Below, piece by piece: positions 10,444 through 21,795 of a stretch of 64,000 bases of DNA; the first letter of the stretch is position 1; every line of letters starts with the position of its first letter. The notes beneath the pieces were generated by a model. It ran no database searches. It was not told the origin of the DNA and saw only the letters and a list, made by a program, of their open reading frames with translations. The stretch covers positions 61,361,348-61,425,347 of the forward strand of contig OX344764.1 in NCBI GenBank assembly GCA_947034895.1, written 5' to 3'. A program made the translations under genes and the position numbers. Origin of the DNA: Rhytidiadelphus loreus. Lineage: Eukaryota; Streptophyta; Bryopsida; Hypnales; Hylocomiaceae.

Positions 10444-11934
10444 ATGGAGGGCGAGGACTCTCAACCGCCACACGGTATGTCAAGATACCGACTTCGGCTC
10501 AACAAAAAGGCGGTTCGTGACAAGGATCGTAAAAGGAGCGGCAAACCTCGCAAGAAGCGTGTACCCATCTTGTTGCATCCAAAGATGAAGGCCTTTTGGG
10601 GATGGGAAGTAGAACCAGAGCCTTGGACATATGAAACTGTAAACAAATATGTGGATTGGTGCCACATCAACAAGTTGTTCCCATTTTGGTGACACCCTTT
10701 GCACGTGAAGTCTAATAAGGCAAATTTGGCTTACTGCAAGAGTGTTGTCTTCCAGCGAAGGTGTTTGGAGGTATGGCAGCAACTCTATTTGGAGTCCCAG
10801 CCTTATCGAAATGACAACTTCTCTTTCTATCTTGTGCAAATGGTGTACGTTGAAGTTCAATTGAAGAAAAAGGTAGATTGGACAACCTTGAAGGAGCTTC
10901 CTATCGGTGACCGCCCGGACAGACCGATAGTGCTGGATGAAGAAGGACTTCTTCAAGCAAATCAGAAGCTTTTAGAGGCAAAGCTTGGCAAGTTGGCTGT
11001 TGGTGATGACCAAGTTCAATGGTCTTCAACTTCTAGCTCAGATGAGCACACTCACGAATACGATGGATATTCTTTTGAGAGTGACCACGAAGACATTGGC
11101 AAAGAAAAACAAGAGGCCGCTGAAGACGTTCAAGTTGACAAGAAGGGAAAGAGGAAGCTTGAGGAGCCGCAATCATTGTCCAAGATTCAAAAACAAAGCT
11201 TAGATGTTCATGTACCGATCAATGTGGACCGTTTTGGTGCAGACATTGGGTCTAGCGGAAGCAGTGACAATGATTCGGAAGACAATTTGGAGATGTTGGG
11301 CACTAAGATCGAAAGTGCACGAGCAGCTTTGACTTCAACAGTAGCGGATCTTATGAATTTGAAAGAGAAGGTACAACATCTTCCAGTGAATCCAACTGTT
11401 GTGGATGGGTTGAAGAAGGAGTTAGAGGCGACTGAAAACGCCGTTGCTGAAAATGAGAAGATTTACCCTAAGTTAAACAAAAGTAGAGTAAATTATTTCA
11501 AGAAGATCGAAGACGGGCGAGCACACATTTCCGATGATTTAGCGGTGCTTCAAAATAAACTTGATCTTTTGCAACGTGATAAATGGTCCCATCAAAGCGA
11601 AAGGAGAAGCTTGAATCTTCAAATACGTGAGCTAGAGATGGAATATTATGATGATGCCTTAAAAGAAGCCAAAAAAGAGGGCATCTTGGCTTTAGCTCCG
11701 GATTATGGTAGCAATACAGAAGAAAGAGCAACGCTTTTTTATTTGGTGAAGCTACTGGAGAAAAAACAAGAGTTGTTGCACGAGGGCATATTGGACTTGG
11801 AGCGCCACATCCTTTATTTTAAGGAATGGCGCAAGTGGGCCTATGAAGGCATAGGTGCCACCCGTGCGGAACTTCAAAGAATGAGACCGGAGCCCAAAGA
11901 AAGTGACTTTGTGAATAGTGAAAAAAATGCTTAG
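10444..11934 (+). pseudogene. Unknown coiled-coil protein, family member 1, with in-frame TGA
   Basis: The frame runs 497 codons from ATG 10444 to TAG 11934, with a single TGA at 10690. The N-terminal 82 codons are basic, with the signature EPEPW...YVDWCHINKLFPF. The second part opens with NKANLAYC and RRCLEVWQ, then VQLKKKVDWTT, an acidic Ser/Asp stretch, a KKGKRK patch and about 200 residues of heptad-rich coiled coil. The minus-strand gene at 13.6-16.1 kb is a diverged relative along this N-terminal half. The second part has no ATG near its start (the conserved block lies upstream of the first one), so the TGA cuts a formerly continuous protein. Comparison with the relative (FPAW-R-H versus FPFW-stop-H) suggests CGA to TGA. 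No known domain was recognised. Confidence 0.6.
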
Positions 11935-12084
11935 TGGTTGGATCTAGTGTGGTAGAAAAAAACAATTTGGCCTTCCAATTTTTTATTTTCCAAAGGTTTT
12001 GTGGAATAAAGAAATTCACACCTTTGTTTTTGAAATGTACATATGTTTTTATTATATTTTGAATACGAGGGCTATGAATTTGGT

Positions 12085-13215
12085 GTCTTTGCAAGAATGG
12101 ATGTCAGAGATGGTACCTACGGGCTGAAATTTGGGACTGAATTTTTGAAACTTTATTTGAAGATAGAAAAAACGATTACCTTTGTGGTAATATAACTTTT
12201 TTTCCAATCGGTGCCCGGGAACAAAAGTTATGCCCATATAGTCCAAACTCCAAAGCAGGGGAGAATGGGCAGCAAAAAAATGTGACAAGCATTTGAATTT
12301 ATTTTTCTAAGTTTTTTTCCCTCATAGATTATAATTTTGTCTATCCGGAAAGCTTTTTTTCATTTCATTTGGATATTTTATGAGAAAGTTATGGACAATC
12401 TTGTTTATTGGGCAATTAGAGCTTCTGGTGGGAAAAATACCTTGTAAGATTAATTTAGGAACACAATTTTGGCAATTGTTCAAGAAAAGAAATTTCACAT
12501 GGTTTAGTTTGCTTGCAACAACAATTTGACTGTGGGGATTAGTGCATTTTAATTCTATCTTAGAAAGAAAATAGATTTTCATTCAATCTCATATGTACTT
12601 CTATTCTACAATTTTTTTAAGAATGAAAATTAAGTTTTTTTGAAAACCTTTTTTTTATTTAGACTCTCAACTCAATTCTCCACTATATTTGTTTAAAGCT
12701 CAAAACTCTGTAGTGCAAGAAATTAAAGTGAAAAATGTTAAAAGTCAAATAATGTAGTCCAGCAATGTGCTGAAAAAATTGTTTTTTTCACTCTAAATGC
12801 GGATATCTTGCAATCTGTAAGATGAAAAATTCTGAAATTTTTTCCACACATACTAGTAAGGTGTAAGATCCTATGGTTATGTGTGGGAAAAAAACAATTT
12901 TCAAAAACAATTTTGGATACTTTAAGAAATTGTTGAGTAGAAGTAGGTAAGATGTAGTTGTAAAATTTAAATAATGAATATCTCTAAAATGAAATGAAAA
13001 TGGTGAGAGTGTGCTATCAAGTGAAGTTAACTATGTGACCGGACCTAATTTTTTTTTAGATTGTAGAAATTGCCTGGAGAAACAAATCCTACAAGCAACT
13101 TTTAAAAGAAGAAGCTGTAGACTCAAGTTGCCCGCCAAACAAAATGGTCCATAACTTTATCATAAAAAATCTGAATGGAATGAATCAAATTTTTCCATGT
13201 AAACCAAAACATGTT
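12085..13215 (+). repeat. Dispersed AT-rich repeat with internal hairpin
   Basis: Bases 12.09-12.65 kb align with 21.83-22.40 kb (for example CTTTGTGGTAATATAACTTT against CTTTGTGGAAATATAATTTT, and TTATGGACAATCTTGTTTAT against TTATGAACAATCTTATTTTT). The outer part at 13.0-13.2 kb is an inverted copy of 12.34-12.56 kb. The TTAA-flanked termini of the 21.8-kb copy are not seen here, so this one is truncated or rearranged. Confidence 0.6.
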
Positions 13216-13600
13216 GTATGAGAAAAAAATCCAAAAGGAAAAAATTCATTAAAAGATTTGAAGATAGCAATTTTGTGGGGACCGTGTATGGAATCATTGT
13301 GCGAGGCATTACAACAAATGTATTTGCATTTCACCAATTACATTTTAGGCTACAAATGTATAAGTATGCCCAAACCTTCAAAACCAAAGCAATAGAAGGT
13401 TGTTGTCAATAAGCAGAGTAGTACAATACACAGCCAAGGCGGTATAGTTTTAGAAGCCAACATCTGAACCCTAACTTTTGCTAGAGTACTACAGTGTGCA
13501 AGTATGGATATACTACGGCCCTTATACTATGGGCCTTACATCTTGTATACTACTACGATTAACTAGAACCACCGTTGAAGTAAGTATCTCATAGAAATAT
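13216..13600. other. Intergenic; no gene seen
   Basis: AT-rich sequence with a few TACTAC/TAGTAC clusters around 13.48-13.57 kb. It would form the 3' flank of the minus-strand RING gene. No clear polyadenylation signal was singled out. Confidence 0.4.
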
Positions 13601-16094
13601 TTAGTTCAAGTCCATTGGATTGTTCTGAGAACCACTCGTTGCACCTTGTTCGTAATCATTGGACTCTCCAACAATGAGTTTCTTCTTAGCACGAGTCCTT
13701 GAAGCAGGTCCATCTGCTTCTAAAATAGATTCCAAGACATTGGAGTTCTTGAGAGCTTCAAGTGTCCTTTTAGTTTGCGGAGAGTGTAACTCCAATAGAT
13801 AATCGAGTGCTTGGCTTTGATAATAAGGCCCGTATGTTGAGTCGAGGTAAGCCATACTATTCAAGTCTTCTGGAGTGGCATTTTCATCACGATTAGCCCC
13901 TTGTTCACCTTCAAAATTCCAACGGTGTCCTTCCGGATGAGCACCCCACTTGAAGGTTTGGGATGTCTTATCAAAATATCCACCAAGGCATTGAAAAAAA
14001 AACGCCCTCTTCCCTGCATTGTGAGCTCCTTTTCCCATAAGGTTGAATGCCACTCTTAGAATTTCACGCGGGTCCATTTCCCAATTCAATTGTGAGGCAG
14101 CAGCTCCCATTTCTTGATCATGTAGGCCTTCTCGCCAACTCCAAAGCAAGTCTCGTCCCCAAAATCGTGTCTCTATTGTGTTCCCAAGAAGGTGGCATGT
14201 AAGTCATCAAGTTGAACATGGTATACAAGCGATCATGAAATGGTGCTGCACAAATCACACATCGTCATCTAATCAGACATTGAGTGATGAGACACTGAGG
14301 ATGGTACACATGTGTACATGATCCAAGTGCCCATCCTCCTTCTGGCCCAAATTGTTCTAGACATATGGGGCATTTGGTATGATCCAAGACGAAATGAGCT
14401 GGCTTTGGCCACAATAGACTTTGGTCTTTTTCGTTGAAGTGACTAGACATCTGATTTCCATGGTCCCAACCATTTTGTGCCCAGTCTATGACATTTTTTT
14501 CCGCCACGTCAAGCATGGACATGTTATCCGGAAACATGTCCTCCATCAATGCCCATGATGTCAATCCATTCTCTCGTTTAGGGGCATTTGCTACAAAGTT
14601 CTTCGAAACTTTGTCTAGCTCTTTCGCAACTTGTTGAGATCGATCCACGGAGAGAATGCACGCGACCTTCCAATGATAGTATGTCGCTGCCAACACTGCC
14701 AACTTCTCTCGAAGCATTCTATTTTCCTCAGCCAAATCAAGTTCCTTTGATGATTGTAGATGTGGAATGGCAGGAAACGAAAGTGAATCCTGAGTCCCTT
14801 GCAAACCATCAACGTGCGAATTGCTAGAATCTCTTGAGACGAACGGAAGTGGTGCCATTGGAAGAATTGAAGAACGCTTCGTACGCTTGGCAGGGGGAGA
14901 AAGGTGAATGACATCGCTGGTGAGGTCCCCAACAAGCTTGTCCAAGTGATGTGGATCCTGCTCAACAAAGGTTTCGTCCATGTCCGACAATGTGAAAGTC
15001 TGACGCTCTTTTTCTCGAAGGCCTTGTAATTCTTTGGATTGTTGAGAAATGAGAGCATTTTTTTGTTCACATGTAGACCGCCATTTCTTCACATCACCTT
15101 CTAAGGTTGCAATTTGTGCATCATTGGTCTTCAAGAGGTCGAGAGCCTTCGCCAACGTCATCGCATTGTGAACAACATCAGATTCAGACTGTGGAATGGG
15201 AATGTGACTTGTGGCACATACGGGTGAGTCGTCACTTAAAGCAAAGTCGAAGACGTTGCTGGCGTCTTGTGGTGGCAAGATTGGAGTCGCAATTGTGGTT
15301 GAGGCTGATGCCAATCTAATTTTCGTGGTGGACCGTCGTACCTTGGCAGGATGTTTCATCTTCTTTCCCCGCGATGATGAAGCGGCTTGAACATTTGGAT
15401 CTGGAACTGGAACTGGAACTGGAACTTGGACGGGGGTGATAATCTGCTCCTTCACTTGTACAAGCTTAGGAATCCGTGTGCCATCTGAATCATTATCCTC
15501 TTCTGATTCTTCCGTATCCACCTCTTGAGTTTCTTTGTTTTGTGGATCACTTCGAAAAGGCCCAAGTCCACCCTCCGGAAATTTGAGAACCCCTCTTGGA
15601 ATTATTCCAACTTCTGGACGCTCCACGTAGGTACTTTCTTTTATCGTGGTCCAGTCAACCTGTTTGTTCAAGGCGACCTCAACATAGGCACCTCTAGCAA
15701 TGAATAAAGGGGCCTCATTCCTATCTACAAAAGGGGTTTTGTAGAGGACCTGCCACAATTCTAAACACCTTCGTATGAAAGTTGGATTTTCACAATACTT
15801 CAAATTTGCCTTGTTATTGTGTCGGTTGTGATGATGGCGCTATGCCGGAAAAAACTTCCCGATGTGACACCATTCAATGTAGTCTTCGCACACCTGCATA
15901 CTCCAAGGCTCTGGCTCCTCGTTCCACCCTTTGAAAGCTAGGTGGTTATCATTGTTCAACACATGCCATCGCTTCTTGTGAATGTTACCCCTCCTTTTTC
16001 TAGTCTTGTCTTTGGCAGCCTTCCTAATTGCACCACGAGTGCGTACAGTGGAAAAAACCGGAAGGGACCCATCACTGCTACCTCCAGTTGCCAT
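13601..16094 (-). pseudogene. RING-H2 protein, family member 2, broken
   Basis: From ATG 16094, 84 basic codons end in a TAG (15840). The same frame continues through NKANLKYC, RRCLELWQ and VDWTT (shared with the 10.4-kb gene), an acidic linker, a PVPVPVP run and a coiled-coil-like stretch to a RING-H2 finger. Its ligands are CPIC, CTH, HPQC and CVIC, spanning about 14250-14372. A TGA (14265) falls inside the finger between its sixth and seventh ligands. A one-base frameshift near 14130 then leads into 182 further codons ending at 13601. RING-H2 domains usually mark E3 ubiquitin ligases; the substrate is unknown. The first stop can derive from TGG or CAG, the second from CGA. A TATA box lies about 155 bp upstream, and the minisatellite separates this gene from the divergent RGG ORF. 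Confidence 0.68.
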
Positions 16095-16248
16095 GAGATT
16101 TGCGGACGTCGCAAAATTCTAAGAACCAAATGATAGCAAAAAATAGTATATATATTATCCAAAAGGGTCACGCATGCAGCCAACAAAGGTTGCAAGACAG
16201 AAAGCCTCAATGGAAAATGAAGGTGATAGCATGATGATGGGCTACTGG

Positions 16249-16255
16249 CTATATA
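16249..16255 (-). promoter_or_regulatory. TATA box of the minus-strand RING gene
   Basis: TATATAG on the minus strand lies about 155 bp upstream of the ATG at 16094 and directly inside the left arm of the minisatellite. The distance and context fit a core promoter. Confidence 0.5.
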
Positions 16256-16261
16256 GGGTGA

Positions 16262-16665
16262 GTGACTTCGGTCTAGGGGGGCGAGTACGGATAGGGCAAC
16301 TGCGTATCCAGCGACTGCGGGTCCGACGTGGGTGACAACGGGTCCACATTGGGCGATTTTGGGTCCACCACCGGGTCTAGGTACCTTTTGCGCACCCGCG
16401 GTCGCCCACCCAAGAACACTTCCTGAACCCGCGGTCTCCCTGCCAAACCCGTAGTCGCCCACCCGCGGTCTCCCTCAGAAATCCACAGTCGCCCACCCGC
16501 AGTCGCCCTCGCCCACCCGTAGTTGCCCACCCGCAGTCGCCCTCGTAGACCCGCAGTCGCCCACCCGCAGTCGCCCCTACCCGCACTCTCCTACCCGTAC
16601 GCGCCCTCCAGTTTGCCAAATGGATGCCATGTGGCATCCACCTGGAGGGGGGTAATTTCCTGTAA
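16262..16665. repeat. Palindromic GC-rich minisatellite between divergent ORFs
   Basis: Bases 16262-16376 carry GGCGACTGCGGGTCC-type units and bases 16394-16610 carry ACCCGCAGTCGCCC-type units. The centre is GGTACC...CCCGCGGTCGCCC, as in the array at 755-775. To the right lies a leader-like block with the 18-bp near-palindrome GGATGCCATGTGGCATCC and a G-run. One gene is read away from each side. A bidirectional promoter or an element terminus are both possible. Confidence 0.65.
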
Positions 16666-16794
16666 AGTCAAAGGTAAATTTGACTTTTCGTGACGTCGCA
16701 CGGGCTCTACTAGACGTCGCGCGATGTCTGTCTGTCGCGGTGTCGCGCTGTCGCAGCAAACAACCCTGCCCAAGAATACCGACCAAATCCAGAG

Positions 16795-18105
16795 TTGTGG
16801 AGGGCCGGGGCCAATCACCTTACAGAAGCTAGAAATTACCACGGAGATGGTCATGAAGTGGAAGAGGAAGTCCTCCCTGGTCGCTGGGGCCCTTGGGGAG
16901 CCGATCCTCGCCAAAGTCCTACACCCATTGGCGATGAAAATGTAGTTGTTTCTGAAGTGCAACCTTTGTCATCGTCTTTCGAGAGTGATCACCCGGTCGC
17001 AATGGATGCCGATGATGATAATGTTATCTTGAACAATGACGACAACCTTCCTTTGGAAAACAAAGGGGAAATGGAAATGGCAATGAGAATCTAAGGAACA
17101 ATGCAACTCAAAATACTGAAGGATCCGTTTGCAATCGTGATGGCAATAGGGGGCCCAGAGGAGTACGTGGGGGGCCGCGATAGCAACAGAGTTGTTGGAG
17201 GACGCCATGGCCAGAACATTGGAAATACAAGGATGGCATGACCGTTAACAAGACATGTTGTGGAGGTTAATGCAGTGGGAAGAATTCATTTTGACCCTGA
17301 ACATTTAGATCACAATGATGTTTTTGCGTTTACTGACCCGCTTGAAGATGAAGCCCATATACCACCACCAGTTGCAGTGCATACTATTATTTCTAACCCT
17401 TCATCTCCCCCAACTTCAAGTGCTCCTCGTCGACCTTTCGAAGAAGTGCTAGGCTCAGTGGGAAATGTTGCAATGACGCCTCAAAGCATTTCAAATGTTA
17501 CAACGGGTGGTAGACACCGTACCGCCCTTCAACCCACAATTCACCACACTATGGGTGAATATCAACAAGGACGTGGAAGGACTTTCGTCCGTGGAAGAGC
17601 AAGAGGTCGTGCAACGAATGGAGGCCGTGATATCAGAGGTGGACGAAATAATAACGAAGCGTCGTCATCGAGGCCTCCTAAACGCCCTCTTTTAGAAATT
17701 GGGGTCCGAGACCCGAACGTGGTAATAGAGCCATTTTTGAATACGTATGTCCCAGGACCAACTTTGTCCACTCCAGCGTATGTCGTTCCTCGAGTACAAG
17801 GAGGCCCCATTATAAATTCTAACGCGGAGGACCCTAGAGCTCAACGGCACAAGAGGTTTAAACGCAGTCGTAGGCATGGTCAAACAATTGTGGAGCTTCG
17901 AAATGAGAACTCGGAAGTGGAAAACCAGTGGACCACAGACGGTGACGATGGAGAAGATGAACGTGGAACCAGTGAAGTTGGTGATGATGAAGACGACCCT
18001 GATTGTGATGAAGCACCAGCAGATGATGATATGGTCATTCAAGATGTTGCATTACTAGATCCGGGTACACAAGAAGTTCGCAGATCAAGTCGTTTCAACA
18101 ATTGA
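16795..18105 (+). pseudogene. RGG-box acidic-tailed ORF, degenerate
   Basis: The clearest part is the frame from about 17257 to 18105. It has a Pro/Ser-rich start, an RGG/RG box (RGRARGRATNGGR and RDIRGGR), a proline-containing middle, a basic patch (RHKRFKRSRRHG), a long acidic stretch and the tail RRSSRFNN. The same frame is open at 16795-17094, and an alternative frame between them encodes more RG-rich sequence (NRGPRGVRGG). At least one frameshift and one stop (TAA 17092) have therefore accumulated. RGG boxes usually bind RNA, but nothing identifies the family. It lies in the orientation and distance expected for the ORF of a minisatellite cassette. Confidence 0.5.
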
Positions 18106-18443
18106 GGGGCACCCGACAGCATGTCAGCATCTGTGTTCTGTAGACCTTCATTCATCATGAGTTCAAGACAGTTGCACCAATTGAAACATAAAGTAATGAA
18201 GATCTACAAGAAGAAGAAGGAGAGTCTTAGATAACCAGTAGAAGAGGAGGCATATCTTGAGAGCAGTATATTCATTGTGTTGTGAACTTATTATTGTACT
18301 GAACAATGCTTGAAATATAAAAATGTTTTTGGTTATCTAAAATAAAAAAGTTTCCAATTGTGTTTGTAGAATTATTGCATTTGACATGCATGAAGATGAC
18401 ATTCATGAGTGTAGTTATATTGAATAGTTTGAATGTTGTAAGT

Positions 18444-19120
18444 AAGGTGTACTTAATTTATTACTATCCTTGCATTCACGTAGAAAAAAACATTCACTAC
18501 TATCATCTTTGATGCCTTCCAAAGGGCTGAAAAATTGTTATTACCATGAAATTTTTTTTACAAAATGATCTCTTTGCTAATAACATGTGTGCTAAATTTC
18601 AAGGCCAGAAGATTTACACATAAAAAGATATTCACAATGTACCAACATGTGTACTTGTGTGGTTCAGAGAAACAATTTCAATACTACTAAGTACCAACTC
18701 CCAGAAATTGAGAAATCAAAATTTGGCCATGAATTTTTTAGCATGAGATCATGTCTATGTTGATAACATGTGGGTCAAATTTGAAGTTCAAAGGATTTGC
18801 CTATAAAAAGATACTAGAAATCTCATGCCACAAATTTCATGGCCAAATTCTAATTTCTCAATTTTCGGGAGTTGGTAGCATTGAAATTGTTTCTCTGAAC
18901 TACACAAGTATACATGTTGGTAGATTGTGAATATCTTTTTATGTGTAAATCTTTTGGCCTTCTAATTTGGTACAACATATTAATAGCAAAGAGGTCATTA
19001 TATGAAAAAAAATTCATGTTAAAATAACAATTTTTCAGCCTTGGGTAGGGCTTCAAAGATGGTAGCAGAGAATGTTTTTCACCCTATGAAAGCAAGAATT
19101 CGTAAATGAAGTACAAAAAT
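18444..19120. repeat. Large inverted repeat (hairpin element)
   Basis: The left arm (about 18444-18750) and right arm (about 18810-19120) are reverse complements at roughly 80 percent by eye. Examples are CTGAAAAATTGTTA against TAACAATTTTTCAG, AGAGAAACAATTTCAAT against ATTGAAATTGTTTCTCT, and GGCCAGAAGATTTACACAT against ATGTGTAAATCTTTTGGCC. The loop is short. A foldback MITE is likely. No clean target duplication was found. Confidence 0.75.
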
Positions 19121-19145
19121 TCTACAAAAATTCGGATTAAACTGA

Positions 19146-19290
19146 TGCGTCCTTGCCCTGTCCAAGACGTCCCCGCCCTGACGGAAACGTCCGCGCCCTG
19201 ATTTCAGTGTTGGAAAATTTTAAAAATGAAAGGTGTCCGGACTGTCCGGACCATCCGTCCATCCCGTCCGATCACTCCGACCCGTCCAGT
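19146..19290 (+). repeat. GC-rich CGTCC-type short repeats
   Basis: Units of the type CGTCC(C/G)CGCCCTGA and later GTCCGGAC/CCGTCC follow each other in otherwise AT-rich DNA. A 69-codon frame overlaps it but is low-complexity and not convincing. Confidence 0.5.
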
Positions 19291-21280
19291 ATGACAACCC
19301 TGTCATCAGTTGACCATGCAATCCAACATCTTCACACTCACTTCAATAATCGTAAGCACTAATTCATCTTGTTTTTATATCTACCACGTCAAATGTGTCC
19401 AATTAGGATTTTGAAGTATGCGACCTATATGCAATGTTTTACTACACAACTACATGAAACAAAAATGGATTGCTAAACTTACCAGATGGATGCTTCTCTC
19501 CTTCTAGTGGGTGATTGCAAGAAACACTTGTCCTATTTCTTGTCCCCTTGCCCTTAAAAATTGGCTTTTTTCTCATAACTTTTGCATTGTTTGTCCATTT
19601 GGCATGAAATTTAGAATGAAGGTAGATGCTAAAGTTAGAGACCTTGGGTGATTCTTAAAAAATTTAAAAATTAGTTTACTATTTTTAACTTGCTTCCAAT
19701 TGGGTGTCTACCTTAGCCATTTTGGGGGGGTTTAGTCCTATTTTTGACCCAAAATTGCGAATTTGAAGCCACAAATTTGACATGTTGGAGGTCTACTAAT
19801 ACTAAAAGGATTGAGGATGAGTTTTTATAAAAATAGCATCATGGCGATTGCACACATGGGGTCAAAGTGACCTTCCTTTGTGCGAAAGCTATGAAGAGGG
19901 AAAAAATTTCCTTCATGAATTTTTTGGTGCAATGCGAGCACAGTCTTTTCTAGCAAAATGTCTTTTTTTATGGAATTTTATGGAATTTTTTTTGAAATAC
20001 TAAAAATGAAAATCTCTATAGACCCCTTTTCTACTATTTTTTGCTCCCAGTGGCTTTTGTAGTACTTCGTAGTAGTCCGTAGTACTGCATAGTACAACAT
20101 AGTACTAAATCAACAGTGTAGATTTGTAGGCACCTTCAATCAACGATGCAGATTTGTCGGGGTGCTTCTAAAATGTAGTATTAATAGTATTGCATAGTAT
20201 TGCTAGTCCTATGGCCAAAAAACGCAGTTTTGAACAAAAAACGTGAAGTGTTTCTTTCAACTACCTTGGTGCTCCTTAGCTTTAGATTCCTGCTTCACGC
20301 TGCACCTCTGTCCCACAAATTAAGAAGTTCCTAGGTAGTAAAGTCGCGGCCGCCTAATTTGTTCTACGCAACCAACAGCACTGAACACATGTAATCTTCT
20401 AAGGTGCAAGAGACTAGGAACGGAAAAGAAGGCTAGGATTGGAAGTAAATTCAAATAATGAGAGAGACAAACACCAACAACTCTTTTTAAGTAAATATGT
20501 CGCCAAAACAAGAAATAAACAACATATTAAGACCTCATGGATGTAAGCTATCACTTCTTAAAAATTTGATCTTCAACGACATTGCTAGGTGGAACCGATG
20601 GCCCTTCAAGTGCTGAATCCCAACCTCACAAATTTCCATAGATTCGGGTATTGAATTCCGTTGACAAACCTTCGGAGTCATTTCCTGCCATAGGAAACTG
20701 TTTTCCAAACAAAAAAGTTTAAATTTGGCGCGTTGGGCTACAAATGACTACTTCAAATTTGATGCGTCAATGCTTTTGGGACGAGATTTAGGGATGAAAG
20801 TCCATGTTCCTTGGATGATTTTTGATTTAAGAACAATAAATATCATCCACTCTTATTTGGGGGTATTGGATAAGTTCGCCAAATATTATTCAACTTAAAC
20901 TTCAAGTAAACTGAAGGTGTTTATATATTTTGAAGACCTAACAAGTATTCAACTAAGATAAGTATTGCCTATGAAGATTTTAAAACTGCACATTTTATTT
21001 CTAGTCTTTTTTGTCATATCCATCACAACATTTTAAATTTTTTTAGGGATTTAGGTATTAAGCTTCAAATCTTCCCACATGAATAAATGGATTGACATTA
21101 GTGGCTCAATTAGTGGTTGTCATAATGGACATGAATATCTATACAATTCATTTAAACATGTACATTTCAAGAAATGTATAATTAATTTGTAATTCTTTCT
21201 TTTCTTAAAATTTTGTAAGCAATAAACATGATCCATTAATCATCATGGAGTATGATTTACGGATTTAGGAGTTCATTTCA
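19291..21280. other. AT-rich intergenic, no gene seen
   Basis: No supported frame. At 20.05-20.22 kb there is a loose array of GTAGTACT/CATAGTAC units and two copies of ATCAAC(A/G)(A/G)TG(C/T)AGATTTGT. Otherwise nothing stood out. Confidence 0.45.
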
Positions 21281-21284
21281 CAAC

Positions 21285-21385
21285 TAAATACATATATTTG
21301 TACATGAGATGTCAATTCTAATACATGTATTTGTAGCATGAGATGTCAATTCCAATATATGTATTTGTAGCGTAAGATGTCAATT
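21285..21385 (+). repeat. Three-unit tandem repeat, about 36 bp
   Basis: GTATTTGTAGCATGAGATGT with CAATTCCAATA(C/T)AT recurs three times with small changes. A weaker related unit is at 21.61-21.65 kb. Confidence 0.65.
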
Positions 21386-21795
21386 CCATGAAATGTCTTC
21401 AAATACCTCTTAATTTGAGTAAATCCTAATCATTACATTTTGGATTGATTGCTTAGGGTGTTTCAAATTGTACCAAAAGATTCACATTAATAGTGCTCAT
21501 GTTATTTAGGAAAATCTATCGATCTACGTAATTCACTAAAACATGTACATACTAAGAAATCTACTAATAATTTAAAAATAAAAGTGTTTGGATATTTAAT
21601 ACACATACTTGTATATGAAATATCAATTCAAGTATATGTATTTTATTGGTACGCCATTTTTATACATTGCAATCATTGAATTGGAGCTTACTTATTATAT
21701 CTTGGAAATCGTCCAAAGAAAATTCACATTCATTGTGGCCATGATGACTACATAAATGTACATTATTCATTGAACTATGTATGTAATTCACTTAA

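Noticed and set aside
16273..16637. Overlapping minus-strand frames rich in Gly/Arg/Thr
   Set aside because: Same minisatellite effect; repetitive GATAGG-type peptides only.
19153..19362. 69-codon frame at the GC-rich CGTCC repeats
   Set aside because: Short, Pro/Asp/Ser low-complexity, explained by the repeat.
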